Positions 24,021-41,980 of a DNA stretch of 64,000 nucleotides are shown piece after piece. The notes beneath the pieces are model-generated. The model had not been told where the DNA came from, made no database searches, and saw nothing but the letters and a program-made list of their open reading frames with translations. Source of the stretch: Nymphaea colorata. Lineage: Eukaryota > Streptophyta > Magnoliopsida > Nymphaeales > Nymphaeaceae. The translations under genes and the position numbers were made by a program. Where the stretch lies: positions 13,433,036 to 13,497,035 of the forward strand of contig NC_045140.1 in NCBI RefSeq assembly GCF_008831285.2. Reading direction: 5' to 3'. How positions within the stretch are numbered: the first letter of the stretch is position 1; every line of letters starts with the position of its first letter.

Positions 24021-27000
24021 TCTGGATATCCCTTTTTTCTTTTAAACATTTTATTGGTTAAAATTGAAAAAGGAAGGGCAGGAAGGGAGAGAGAAAGAAA
24101 TGACTCTAAACTTGAATGGTTTTCAGTGAGAGAGAGAGAGAGAGAGAGGAAAAGGGCACACACTGAAAATTTTTTGCTTGAACAGTGGTCCCCTTTATTT
24201 CTTATAACTTTCTAAAATTTCTCTTCGAATTTTGTCAGGTAGAATTCTATTATTCTACATATTGAAATACTGAAAATACTGGGTGCATTTTCTGTTTCGA
24301 TCTGCATTCTGTGTCTCGTTATTTCTATTTACAAGAGGTTCTTTAGCTGCTTTGAAGTCAAAACTAGAGACTAGAGTTAGATATGTTGGAACCACTCCTT
24401 CCTAGCTATGATATTTATCTGGTTGAGATTGTATTCTTCCTTGATGTTCTTGCATTTCTCCAGTTTTTATCTTTTCTTCTTGAAGTCTGCTGTTGATATG
24501 TCAACCCTTTTTCCTCCTTGCATCCTCTGTTGCTTGTGTTTGTTTGTCCACTAATGGTTTCATTTTCTTCTTTTCAGAGGACATCTGCAAAAGATGCACT
24601 TGCTGCTGAGTATTTCTGGTTTGATCCATTGCCATGTGGCCCGAAAAGGTACAAAATCTTTTGTTCATGCCAAGTGGCACAATTGATGGCCTTTTGATAG
24701 CCGGTTCTGGCCTTCCTCTTAGTTTACCCAAATACGAGTCATCTCATGAGTTCCAGACCAAGAAGAAATGACAATAGCAAAGGCAGCACGAAGAAACAGC
24801 CAAGAGGCAAAAATTACAACATCCTCAGCAGCATCAACGTTTGCCGCCAATTCAGCATCCAGGGCAACCGCATATGCAAATCAGGCTTGGCCCTAACCAA
24901 TGCCCCACCTCAAGTTTTTGCTGGGCCAAGTCACCACTACAATAAGCCTCGGGGACCTCCAGGAGGTAGAACAGGTATCCTCAAGGCGGAAACCCAAGTG
25001 GTGGATACAATCCAAATCATGGTGGCCAAGCTGGTGGATATGCTACTGGACCTTATCCACCTCAAGGCCGAGGTCCTGGTTATGCTGGAACTAGTATTCC
25101 TGTAGGTGGCCCTCCTAGAGCTGGAGCTGGTGCCTATGGCGTCGAGGCTCCAAATTATCCCCAATCAGGTCCATATGGCAATTCAGGTACTGGTCGGGCG
25201 CCCAACATGATGGGTGGTAATCGGAATCCATAATATGGTTGGCCACAGTAGTTTGGAAGCAAACTGAAGCATGATCTGTTCAATATATCTGTGCACTTGA
25301 ATGGTGATCCTACATTCTGAAGAGAAGGGCTCTACCAGGGACTTCCGCTTTCACCTCAAGTGGGTCGATGGGAATTGGCATAATGCACCAGAGGTATTCC
25401 TACAAACCAATGTTGGATATTTAAGAATATCCCTTGACCTAGATTTAATTCATGCACTTTTTTCAGTTTTATATTACATATTTCATTACTACACTGCTCC
25501 TTTGTCCTGCAGACAGAAATAGGGAGACAAGAATGTGTGATTTTCTCTTCGATGTTTATCATAGCTTGACTGGCGATGATGAACTTGTCAATATATGGAC
25601 GGGTTATGTGGGTTTTGTCCTGTGACTAGAATCTTCGTAGTAGCTATGCAGTCCAATTTCATGATATTCTTGGTTTACTTTTTGTAAGTTCAAATATCAT
25701 TTGCCATAGTCATAATTACTCACCATTACAGTTTCTTTTATTGTATTTACATGCCTCGGGGCACATAATCTGTTTTTTTTAGTTGAATTGCATGCTCCAC
25801 GTACAATTGTTGGTACACTTCTATGAAAGTTTGGGATTTGAACTTAATATCTAGTGAAGATAGTCAATCCTGTTTCGTTTTTGCATAGGAATGGTTGGGT
25901 TGTTTGTATGGTGTAGCGGTTTTGAAGTTCTTTCACCAGCTGCTTCTCCCCAATATGCCACTTTGCAATCCCTTCACATCAAAGGCTGAAATGACTTGAA
26001 CATGGGAATGCCTCTTTGTTAGCATACAAGAAGATCAATGAATCAGTGGACCTAGGGAGCCCTTTAGAAGGGCGAACTAATCTTGGACTATCACTAATTC
26101 TTCTTTTTTAAAAAAAAAATCTCAGGTTTGGTGCTTTTCTGTTCATTCGTCTGCAATTAGCCCTGGATGTGCTTTGTGCTCCAAATTTCCAAGTCGGGTG
26201 CCCCTTGTGCGAAGGGGAGATCGCCTAAGGTTCAGGAGAAAATTGAACTTTTATTTGTACAATCGTTTTTGAAGTAGACTAGGAATTGTAGTTGTTGTCC
26301 TGTGTTTCTGATAGAATTTTCACCAAATTAAAAATCGTTTTTAAATATAAAAACGACCTTCAAAAATTTTTGTTTTTTTTTTTGTATCTAAAACTTCTTT
26401 GGCATATGTAAAATGGCCACCAGTTTTCAGTTGGACCAATTAGGTTGGATTTGCAACATTATTTAGTGTTCTTCATTTTTTTTAGAATTTTGGATCTTTA
26501 GTCATTAACCTCACACGACATTGGTGGAAAGGTTTGCTTTGTTGTTTTTGTTTTATTTTTTTTTTGAGTGAAATTTTATATCTTATAGTTGGTAAGGATT
26601 CAACTTACTAAATATAGGTTCACTTCTTTGTTTTTAGGATGTATTTATGTTCCTATAAACTGTTTTATTTTTTTGCTTGAATTCTTGATTTATTTAGTAT
26701 AAGGTGCAAGGGAGGAGTGATTAGATAGGTGGGGATAGAGTAGAATAGATGATTTGTATTTGATTTTTGAATTCGATAGTTCGATTTTTGAATTCAATAA
26801 TTTCATCTTCCCTACTTCTATAGGAGAGCATATGAAGTTCTTCTTCTAGCCAACAAATCAGTCTGGTTTCATAAAAACTCCTCTTTTGGTACAAGAGAGT
26901 TCCTACTTCCAGGTGATATGTCATTTGATGTCAAGTACTTTTTTGAAAGAGAAAATTTGTTATTGTGCCAAGAAACATTTTAAAAGTGTCTTATCATGCA

Positions 27001-28192
27001 ATGATATGCCTTTGTTTTGTTCTTTCTACATGCCCAAGTAAAAGGAAACTTTCAAGTTTTTTTGTTGTCAATCATTAGAAGAGGAAATCTAGAAAAATCC
27101 TATGAAGTTGAGAAAGTCAAGACTAGGAGATGGTATTGGCTCTAGTGATCAAGTGTCATAAGGGTTTAGCAGGAAAATATCCTAAGAGAAAAGCCATAAT
27201 GCCTCATAAAATATTGGCAGGTAGCAATATAAGAGTTGAGAGATGGGCTCAGGGCTTGTGTAGTTGTTCCTCAAGGTTAATAATCAAGAGTACCGGGTAG
27301 GCATATAGGTGATTTATGTCTATGCCGCGAAGATAATGACTTATGAACTTTTGGCATGTTGAAAACCCACAAGGTGAAACGGGTTGATATGTGACAAAAC
27401 TACACCTGACCATCAATGCGGTGGAGCTTCGTAGTAGCCTTTGGGGTGGTGAGGTATTCCCACAAAGGTGAAGGTCGGCCTGAAAAAGAAAATCAAAAGC
27501 AAGAAAAAATGAAAAGGCAAAAAGCCAAATCCAGAAAAAAAGGAAAAAAAAGAAGAAAAACCAAGAAAAACAAAAAAGGTGTCTGTCAAGAGATAAATGG
27601 CATGAAGGCCAAACTCGAAGGAATTGAAATGCGACAATCTTTCATGGATGTGTGATCCTTGGGTCAATATCTGCTCTTCTTTTTTATTTCCTAAGATGTT
27701 GAGGATGATTACTTTATGTTCATTTTTTGGAAATTTAAAGGCTTCCCTTCTAGAGATTCAACAACATTTATGCGAAATGAATCCCGATGCTTGTACGGTA
27801 TTGAGGGTAAATGAAAGGCATATCATTTGCACAACACGAGCACTTTCTACTTATGATTTAAATTGATGATTCATAAACTATTTAAAAGTAAACACTTGAC
27901 ATCTCTTGTAATGTTTCCTGACTTCATGAGCATATGAGGAACTCCCGGCCCCTCTCTGTTTCTAAAAAATGTTGTCATTTTTATTACCAAACCGCTAGTC
28001 CATTCATAGAATAAATGAAACCCCTCAAACATATTCCACTCATGTTGAGTGTAATGAATTTTCCATCTTCCCTTTCTATGTTCCCATCACAATTTATTTT
28101 ATTGTGAAGGCTAGACAATATTTTTGTTGATTTCTCTTTTAAGGTTTGCTTAGGAAAGGGTTTGAAAGAGTCGTTAACTTTTTACTTTTTTA

Positions 28193-28194
<2 letters not shown>

Positions 28195-28239
<45 letters not shown>
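28195..28239. repeat. (ATT)n microsatellite
   Basis: Fifteen ATT units in unit A. The matching place in unit B (about 39460-39490) holds only a few ATT units and a T-run. Confidence 0.95.
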
Positions 28240-28589
28240 GAACATTGTCAGTGCCTTCTTATTGATGCAGCTGATGTCGAAGTTTAAAGCCCAACTCATC
28301 AGTGTTCTTGTGGATGTACAGTGGTTTTGGAAAAGCCGATTCATGTTGCATGAAAGCTTGATCTTGTACTTCAAAATCATGTTTTTATTTGAGTTCCCAA
28401 CAAAGTTGTGGCATCCAATTTGATTTGAGTGAGTTTACATAAATTTTTTGTTGAAACAGAAACTGACTAATGCTGGTTGCAAAAGTTTGCACAAAGATAG
28501 GCAAATCCTGTCATTGTTTGTTTGAGTTTTTTGTTTGTTAGCTTGTCATAATTGGAAGGAAGCCAAGTGTTATGCATGTACATTGCCTG

Positions 28590-30300
28590 AGAGCTCGAAA
28601 CCACACCCTCTATGTCGGAAATCTCCTACAATTGCAGAGATTGCTGCAGAATTCTATTCCAAAGCTGTGGATGTTTGGGTGACTTTAACATTTGATGAAT
28701 GATTTGTTTTGCTTGCCAAGTCTTATCCCTTAAGTTTAGTTTATTTTATTGTAGGGAATCTGATCTGACCCAGTGGTTGCAAAGTTGATGTCGAAAACAG
28801 ATAATTTTTGCTTGAGAAATTTACATATATGTCCAGAAATAAGATTGCTTGCAGAAACCAAACAAGTTTCAATTGGTCTATCTTTTACCTGAATTGAGAT
28901 AGGATTTTGGGTGTGATATGACAGCTTAAGTCAGAGTCGTGTAGGCTTCTTTCACGGTCTTTCAAATTTGCTTATATTTAGGTCCAGTTAATTTAGAGAA
29001 CGTAGATTTCAAGTAAGAATTTTGGTTATTTTCTTTTTCACGTATATCATTTTAAACTGTTTATTAGTTGAGCTTAGAGTTCTTTCTCGTGAGTGGGTCT
29101 AAGCTCTAGGTTTATGCCCTTGTTTTTCTTTGTTCACATTTTTTTTCAAGTTCATCATTGCAGCCGCAGGCACTTCTGGATAAATGTAAGGGCGGATGCA
29201 TTCAGTGGAGGAGTTGGAGCACAAGTCAAAGATCTAAATTGACACAGGGTTGCCCTTTCAAGCAACCACACTTTAGGAATTGTTTATTTTTCAACTTCTG
29301 TAATTAAACTAGTAGCATCACTCTTGAAGAACCTTTTGACTTGTTTCTATTTGAGGTAGTAAATGTACATTTTTTGGTCTAACTTAATATTTGTTTGTTC
29401 CCTGTGTTCGATCTATACTTCTCACTTATTGGACCCTTAGTTTCCTCAAACTGCACAAAACTGCTAGTTCCACCAGTGATTTTGCAGAGGTTAGTTTCCG
29501 ACTTTTGTATGGTTTTTGGGTCAAAGTTGGGTACTGTTTTGTTATGGATATATGTCGATACATCAATTTAGTTGATTCTTGGTTTTACTGTTCAATTTGA
29601 TAGAAGCTTTTCCAAGAATTGGTTGTTTGATACTGAAACATAGAGGGATTGTTCTCACTCTGAAAGGACCAGGATTAGATCTGGACCCATGAAAATGACA
29701 GACACGTTGTTGAAGCAATTACCACCTGAAACCAGCTTGCCTGCTCATCTTGTTAAACATAGAACTATATCAGCTTCTAGTTTACAACAAAATACTTGGA
29801 TTGGATTTTGGTGTGCTATGCATGATCTACAGGTTTGGAAAGTAGAAACCATACTGAAATGTTGTATATGTTGTAATTCACTTATATTCGTATCTCAGTT
29901 GGGTAATGCTTGACATTTCGTTGTCATTTCAGTACGTAGAATGTGTAAGCATAGTATGTAAAAGCAAAAAACTTTTACACTGAGTTATTGGATGTACGTG
30001 AAGTTCATCCAACTCTTTGTAGGCATTGGGGGCCAAATTGGAGCTCTATAGACGAGGTCGTTGTCAAGCTTGAATGTTCCAATGAATGGACCAACATGCA
30101 ACTACTTCGCAATGGCTTGTCCCTAGAGTATTATGCATGCATTCTTTCTAGTTGGCATGTGCTGTTGAATTTAACTTTCAGTTGTGCTATATTATTTATT
30201 AACTATATATATTCTTGATAGGTGATCTATCTTGCAAATGCTCCATCAGTTGTTGGCAAGCATTTAGACAATGAGTGTCCTGAAGATTTCATCAAAGGCC
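28590..30300 (+). other. Conserved region with possible exon remnants, gene not recognised
   Basis: Downstream of the kinase tail in both units (B counterpart about 39800-41610) are short stretches that look exon-like and are framed by possible splice sites. Examples on the plus strand are KSPTIAEIAAEFYSKAVDVW (near 28620-28680), ALGAKLELYRRG after an AG at about 30023, and [11 protein letters not shown] near 30240-30275. I cannot match them to a family. They may belong to the neighbour gene of the original kinase locus, or be chance frames in intergenic DNA. The remaining sequence of 25260-28590 shows no gene. Confidence 0.3.
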
Positions 30301-30622
30301 ATATTCTCTTTGTTTCTTCTTTTTTTCATGTTGAGAGGAGGTAATTCGTCTTTCTCTCTCTCTCTCTCTCTCTAAATATTTCAATGTCTGCTTTTGCAAG
30401 ATCCCATATGTTCTTGACCTTAAAGTATAAGACAAACTTCTGATGAAAAAATTTGAGAAACTGTGGAAGATCGTAAACATAATGGCAAAAATGAGAATGA
30501 AGAAGTCAATAAAAATGAGAAATAGGGCCAAAGATAGTGATCCCACTTGAGTCTAGCAGCAATCTGCTGCTACATGTTTGAGTTACGTACACATGGATCG
30601 TGTTAGTTAGCCAACTCCTTTG

Positions 30623-30858
30623 TAATTGTGGGCATCGGGCCGGGTCGCCGCCGGGCCGGCCCGGTTGGGCCCGGGCCTGGGTCAGGATTTTCCCGGCCCG
30701 GCTCGGTCGGCCCATTTAAGTTTAAAAAATATATTTTTTTTTAATTTTTTTTGTTTTAATAATATATACTTATTATTAATAAATATATTTTTATATTTAA
30801 AAAAATTTATTTTATGACTAAAATTTTGTTTAAACTAGCCGGCCTGATGCCCACCCTT
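30623..30858. mobile_element. 236-bp GC-rich/AT-rich short element with 9-bp target duplication
   Basis: The insert is flanked by ACTCCTTTG (30614-30622) and ACTCCTTCG (30859-30867), a 9-bp duplication with one mismatch. The same spot at the B/third-copy border (41902) has a single ACTCCTTTG and no insert, so this is a true insertion after duplication. The left half is built of GGCC/GGGCC motifs (30640-30715). The right half is A/T-rich with T-runs and ends GGCCTGATGCCCACCCTT. It has no coding capacity and I see no clear terminal inverted repeat. Class unknown: it could be a short non-autonomous retroposon or a DNA element. Confidence 0.65.
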
Positions 30859-31520
30859 ACTCCTTCGGCTTACCTTTTTCTGAAAAATTATGGCATTACA
30901 AATTATCTTGTGTTCGAATGGGCTACCACATTAATATCTGGCGACTTGAACTGCTTAAACTTTGAGCTTCTTTCTACCAGAATGTCTAATAAATTCAAGG
31001 AAACTACTTTCATGTTGGGACCAATGGATATGTTCCTTCAGACCTCCAATTTGAGCCGACAGTATTGAGTCAAACTGGTCATAAAATTTGTGTTTATATT
31101 TCTTTATCGTATTTTTGAGCTTGTCAGGAACACAAAATAAACCCATATTCAGCTGCTGTTATTGAGGCATAGGGCTATTTTTGGTTCTTAATTGTGCTTG
31201 TGTTTCCACTGTATAGTGTAAGTCTGTGAAATTGTTAACTGAGATTTTCTGATATTATTTTTCTTTCTTCAATCTTCAGTAACCTCCTATTTATGTGCTA
31301 TCTTTTGGCTAGTTTCTTCTTAAGCTGCCAAAACGCAGATGGAGCCACTTAGATAAACTGGAGAACCACACCCGCATGCATACACATATGCACTAATATA
31401 CACAAATAAATGAAAACAGGTAGAACTAATGATATTGTTCTGTGTTCTGGAATTGTCTCTAGCGATTGTTAATTCTTCTAATTCTCAAACTGATTCTTCT
31501 CTTTGTTCTTGGAAGTGCAG

Positions 31521-36818
<5,298 letters not shown>

Positions 36819-39800
36819 TGGAAACAAGAATGTGTGATTTTCTATTCAATGTTTATCATAGCTTGACTGGCAATGATGAACTTGTCAGTATATGGATGGG
36901 TTATGTGGGTTTTGTCTTGTGACTAGAATCTTCGTAGTAGCTATGCAGTCCAATTTCATGATATTCCTGGTTTACTTTTTGTAAGTTCAAATATTGTGCC
37001 ATAGTCATAATTACTCACCGGGGCACGTAATCTTTTCTTTTTTAGTTGAATTGCATGCTCCAAGTACAATTGTTGGTACACTTCTATGAAAGTTTGGGAT
37101 TTGAACTTAATATCTAGTGAACATAGTCAATCCTGTTTCATTTTTGCATAGGAATGGTTGGGTTGTTTGTATGGTGTAGCGGTTCTGAAGTTCTTTTACC
37201 AGCTGCTTCTCCCCAATATGCCACTTTGCAATCCCATCATGTCAAAGGCTGAAATAACTTGGACATGCGAATGCCTCTTTGTTAGCATACAAGAATATCA
37301 GTGAATCAGTGGACCTAGGGAGCCCTTTAGAAGGGTGAACTAATCTTGGACTATCACTAATTCTACTTTTTAAAAAAAAAAAATCTCAGGTTTGGTGCTT
37401 TTCTGTTCATTCGTCTGCAATTAGCCCTGGATGTGCTTTGAGCTCCAAATTACCAAGCCGGGCGCCCCTTGTGCGAAGGGTAGATGGCCTAAGGTTCTGG
37501 AGAACATTGAACTTTTATTTGTATGATCGTTTTTGAAGTAGACTAGGAATTGTAGTTGTTGCCCTGTGTTTCTGATTGAATTTTCACCAAATTAAAAATC
37601 GTTTTTAAATATAAAAACAACCTTAAAAAATTTTTGTTTTTTTTTGTATCTAAAACTTCTTTGGCATATGTAAAATGGCCACCAGTTTTCAGTTCGACCA
37701 ATTAGGTTGGATTTGCAACATTATTTAGTGTTCTTCATTTTTTTTAGAATTTTGGATCTTTAGTCATTAACCTCACACGACATTGGTGGAAAGGTTTGCT
37801 TTGTTGTTTTCTTCTTTTTTTTTTGAGTGAAATTTTATATCTTATAGTTGGTAAGGGTTCAACTTAGTAAATATAGGTTCACTTCTTCGCTTTTAGGACG
37901 TGTTTATGTTCCTATAAACTGTTTTATTTTTTTTGCTTGAATTATTGATTTATTTAGCATAAGGTGCAAGGGAGGAGTGATTAGATAGGTGGGGATAGAG
38001 CAGAATAGATGATTTGTATTTGATTTTTCAATTCGATAGTTCGATTTTTTGAATTCAATAATTTGATCTTCCCTACTTCTATAGGAGAGCATATGAAGTT
38101 CTTCTTCTACCCAACAAATCAGTCTGGTTTCATAAAAACTCCTCTTTTGGTAGAAGAGAGTTCCTACTTACAGGTGATATGCCATTTGATGTCAAGTACT
38201 TTTTTGAAAGAGAAAATTTTTTATTGTGCCTAGAAACATTTTAAAAGTGTCTTATCATGCAATGATATGCCTTTGTTTTGTTCTTACTACATGCCCAAGT
38301 TAAAGGAAACTTTCAAGTTTTTTTTGTTGTCAATCATTAGAAAAGGAAATCTAGAAAAATCCTATGAAGCTGAGAAAGCCAAGACTAGGAGATGGTATTG
38401 GCTCTAGTAATCAAGTGTCTGTAAGGGTTTAGCAGGAAAATATCCTAAGAGAAAAGCCATAATGCCTTATAAAATATTGGCAGGTAGCAAAATAAGAGTT
38501 GAGAGATGGGCTCGGGGCTTGTGTAGTCGTTCATTGGGGTTAATAATCAAGAGTACCGTGTAGGCATATAGGTGATTTATGTCTATGCCGCGAAGATAAT
38601 GACTTATGAACTTTTGGCATGTTGAAAACCCGCAAGGTGAAACGGGTTGATATGTGACAAAACTATACCTGACCACCAATGCGGTGGAGCTTCGTAGTAG
38701 CCTTTGGGGTGGTGAGGTATTCCCTCAAAGGTGAAGGTCGGCCTGAAAAAGAAAATCAAAAGCAAGAAAAAATGAAAAGGCAAAGAAGCCCAATGCAGAA
38801 AAAAAGGAAGAAAAAGAAGCAAAACCAAGAAAAACACAAAAGGTGTCTGTCAAGAGATAAATGGCATGAAGGCTGAACTCGAAGGAATTGAAATGCGACA
38901 ATCTTTCATGGATGTGCGATCCTTGGGTCAATATCTGCTCTTCTTTTTGATTTCCTAAGATGTTGAGGATGATTACTTTATGTTCATTTTTTGGAAATTT
39001 AAAGGCTTCCCTTCTAGGGATTCAACAACATTGATGCGAAATGAATCCCGATGCTTGTACGGTATTGAGGGTAAATGAAAGGCATATCATTTGCACAACA
39101 CGAGCACTTTCAACTTATGATTTAAATTGATGATTTATAAACTATTAAAAAGTAAACACTTGACATCTCTTGTAATGTTTCCTGACTTCATGGGCATATG
39201 AGGAACTCCCAGCCCCTCTCTATTTTTGAAAAATGTTGTCCTTTTTATTACGAAAACGCTAGTCCATTCATAGAATAGATGAAACCCCTCAAACATATTG
39301 CACTCATGTTGAGTGTAATGAATTTTCCATCTTCCCCTTTCCATGTTCCCATCACAATTTGTTTTATTGTGAAGGCTAGACAGTATTTTTGTTGATTTCT
39401 CTTTTAATGTTTGCTTAGGAAAGGGTTTGAAAGAGTCGTTAATTTTCAACTTTTTTATCATTATTATTATGGTTATTATTTTTTTTTTACATTGTCAGTG
39501 TCTTCTGATTCATGCAGCTGATGTCGAAGTTTAAAGCCCAACTCATCAGTGTTCTTGTGGATGTATAGTGGTTTTGGAAAAGCCGATTCATGTTGCACGA
39601 GAGTTTGATCTTGTACTTCAAAATCAAGTTTTTATTTGAGTTCCCAACAAAGTTGTGGCGTCCAATTTGATTTGAGTGGGTTAACATAAATTTTTGGCTG
39701 AAACAGAAACTGACTAATGCTGGTTGCAAAAGTTCACACAAAGACAAGCAAATCCTGTCATTGTTTGTTTGTGTATTTTGTTTGTTGGCTTGTCATAATT

Positions 39801-41901
39801 GGTAGGAAGCCAAGTGTTATGCATGTACATTGCCTAAGAGCTCGAAACCACACCCTCTACGTCGGAAATCTCCTACAATTGCAGAGATTGCTGCAGAATT
39901 CTATTCCAAAACTGTGGATGTTTGGGTGACTTTAACATTTCATGAATGATTTGTTTTGCTTGCCAAGACTTATCCCTTGGGTTTAATTTATCTTATTGTA
40001 GGGAATCTGATCTGACCCAGTGGTTGCAAAGTTGATGTCGAAAATAGTGAATTTTTGCTAGAAACCAAACAAGTTTCAATTGGTCTATCTTTTACCTGAA
40101 TTGAGTTAGGATTTTGGGTGTGATATGATAGCTTAAGTCAGAGTCGTGTTGGCTTCTTTCACGGTCTTTCAAATTTGCTTATATTTAGGTCCAGTTAATT
40201 TAGAGAACATAGATTTCAAGTAAGGATTTTTGTTAATTTCTGTTTCATGTATATCGTTTTAAAGTGTTTATTAGTTGAGCATAGAGTTCTTGCTCGTGAG
40301 TGTGTCTAAGCTCTAGGTTTATGCCCTTGTTTTTCTTTGTTCTCATTTTTTTTCAAGTTCGTCATTGCAGCCGCAGGCACTTCTGGATAAATGTAAGGGC
40401 GGATGCATTCAGTGGAGGAGTTGGAGCACAAGTCGATCTAAATTGACACAGGGTTGCCCTTTCAAGCAACCACACTTTAGGAATTCTTTATTTTCCAACT
40501 TCTGTAATTAAACTGTTAGCATCACTCTTGAAGAACCTTTTGACTTGTTTCTATTTGAGGTTGTAAATGTGCATTTTTTGGTCTAACTTAATATCCGTTT
40601 GTTCCCTGTGTTCGATCTGTACTTCTCACTTATTGGACTCTTAGTATCCTCAAACTGCACAAAACTGCTAGTTCCACCAGTGATTTTGCAGAGGTTAGGG
40701 ACCGACTTTTGTATGGTTTTTGGGTCAAAGTTGGGTACTGTTTTGTTATGGATATATGTCGATACATCAATTTAGTTGATTCTTGGTTTTACTGTTCAAT
40801 TTGATAGAAGCTTTTCCAAGAATTGGTTGTTTGAGACTGAAACACAGAGGGATTGGTCTCACTCTGAAAGGACCAGGATTAGATCTGGACCCATGAAGAT
40901 GACAGACATGCTGTTGAAGCAATTACCACCTCAAACGCCTGCTCATCTTGTTAACAGTTAACTAGTGTTTCTGCAGTATGCTTACAACATTATACATAAA
41001 TCAAAGATACTACTTGCACACAAAATGGTCAAACATAGAACTATATCTGCTTCTAGTTTACAACAAAATACTTGGATTGGATTTTGGTGTGCTATGGATG
41101 ATCTATAGGTTTGGAAAGTATAAACCATACTGAAATGTTGTATATGTTGTAATTCACTTATATTTGTATCTCAGTTGGGTAATGCTCGACATTTTGTTGT
41201 CATTTCAGAACGCAGAATGTGTAAGCATAGTTTGTAAAAGCAAAAAACTTTTACAGAGTTATTGGATGTACGTGAAGTTCATCCAACTCTTTGCAGGCAC
41301 TGGGGGCCAAATTGGAGCTCTATAGACGAGGTCATTGTCAAGCTTGAATGATCCAATGAATGGACCAACATGTAGCTACTTAGCAATGGCTTGTCTATCG
41401 GCCATGCTTTTGGTCTCCCTAGAGTATTATGCATGCATTCCTTCTTGTTGGCATGTGCTGTTGCATTTAAGTTTCAGTTGTGCTGTATTATTTATTAACT
41501 ATATATATTCTTGATAGGTGATCAATCTTGCAAATGCTCCATCAGTTGTTGGCAAGCATTTAGACGATGAGTGTTCTGAAGATTTCATCAAAGGCCTTAT
41601 TATCTTTGTTTCTTCTTTTTTTCATGTTGAGAGGAGGTAATTCATCTTTCTCTTTCTCTCTAAATATTTAAATGTCTGTTTCTCAAGATCCCATATGTTC
41701 TTGACCTTAAAGTATAAGACAAACTTCTGATGAAAAAAATTGGGAAACTGTGGAAGATCATAAAACATAATGGCAGAAATGAGAATGAAAAAGTCAATAA
41801 AAATGAGAAATAGGGCGAAAGATAGTGATCCCACTTGAGTCTAGCAGCAATCTGTTGCTACATGGTTGAGTTATGTACACATGGATCGTGTTAGTTAGCC
41901 A

Positions 41902-41980
41902 ACTCCTTTGGCTTACCTTTTTCTGAAAAGTTATGGCATTACAAATTATCTTGTGTTTGAATGTGCTACCACATTGATAT
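41902..41980 (+). repeat. Truncated third copy of the duplicated unit
   Basis: The 79 bp starting ACTCCTTTGGCTTACC repeat the first bases of units A and B, with two or three differences, and stop after CACATTGATAT. The sequence beyond (TGCATTAGCTAATG) is unrelated to A or B. The array therefore once had, or still marks, a third unit. Confidence 0.85.

Noticed and set aside
27416-27655. Lys-rich 79-residue open frame
   Set aside because: It is an A-rich low-complexity tract; the copy in unit B (38679-38876) diverges by frame-shifting indels, so the protein is not conserved.
30640-30715. CpG island or promoter
   Set aside because: The GC peak lies inside a short insertion with its own target duplication and consists of GGCC repeats.
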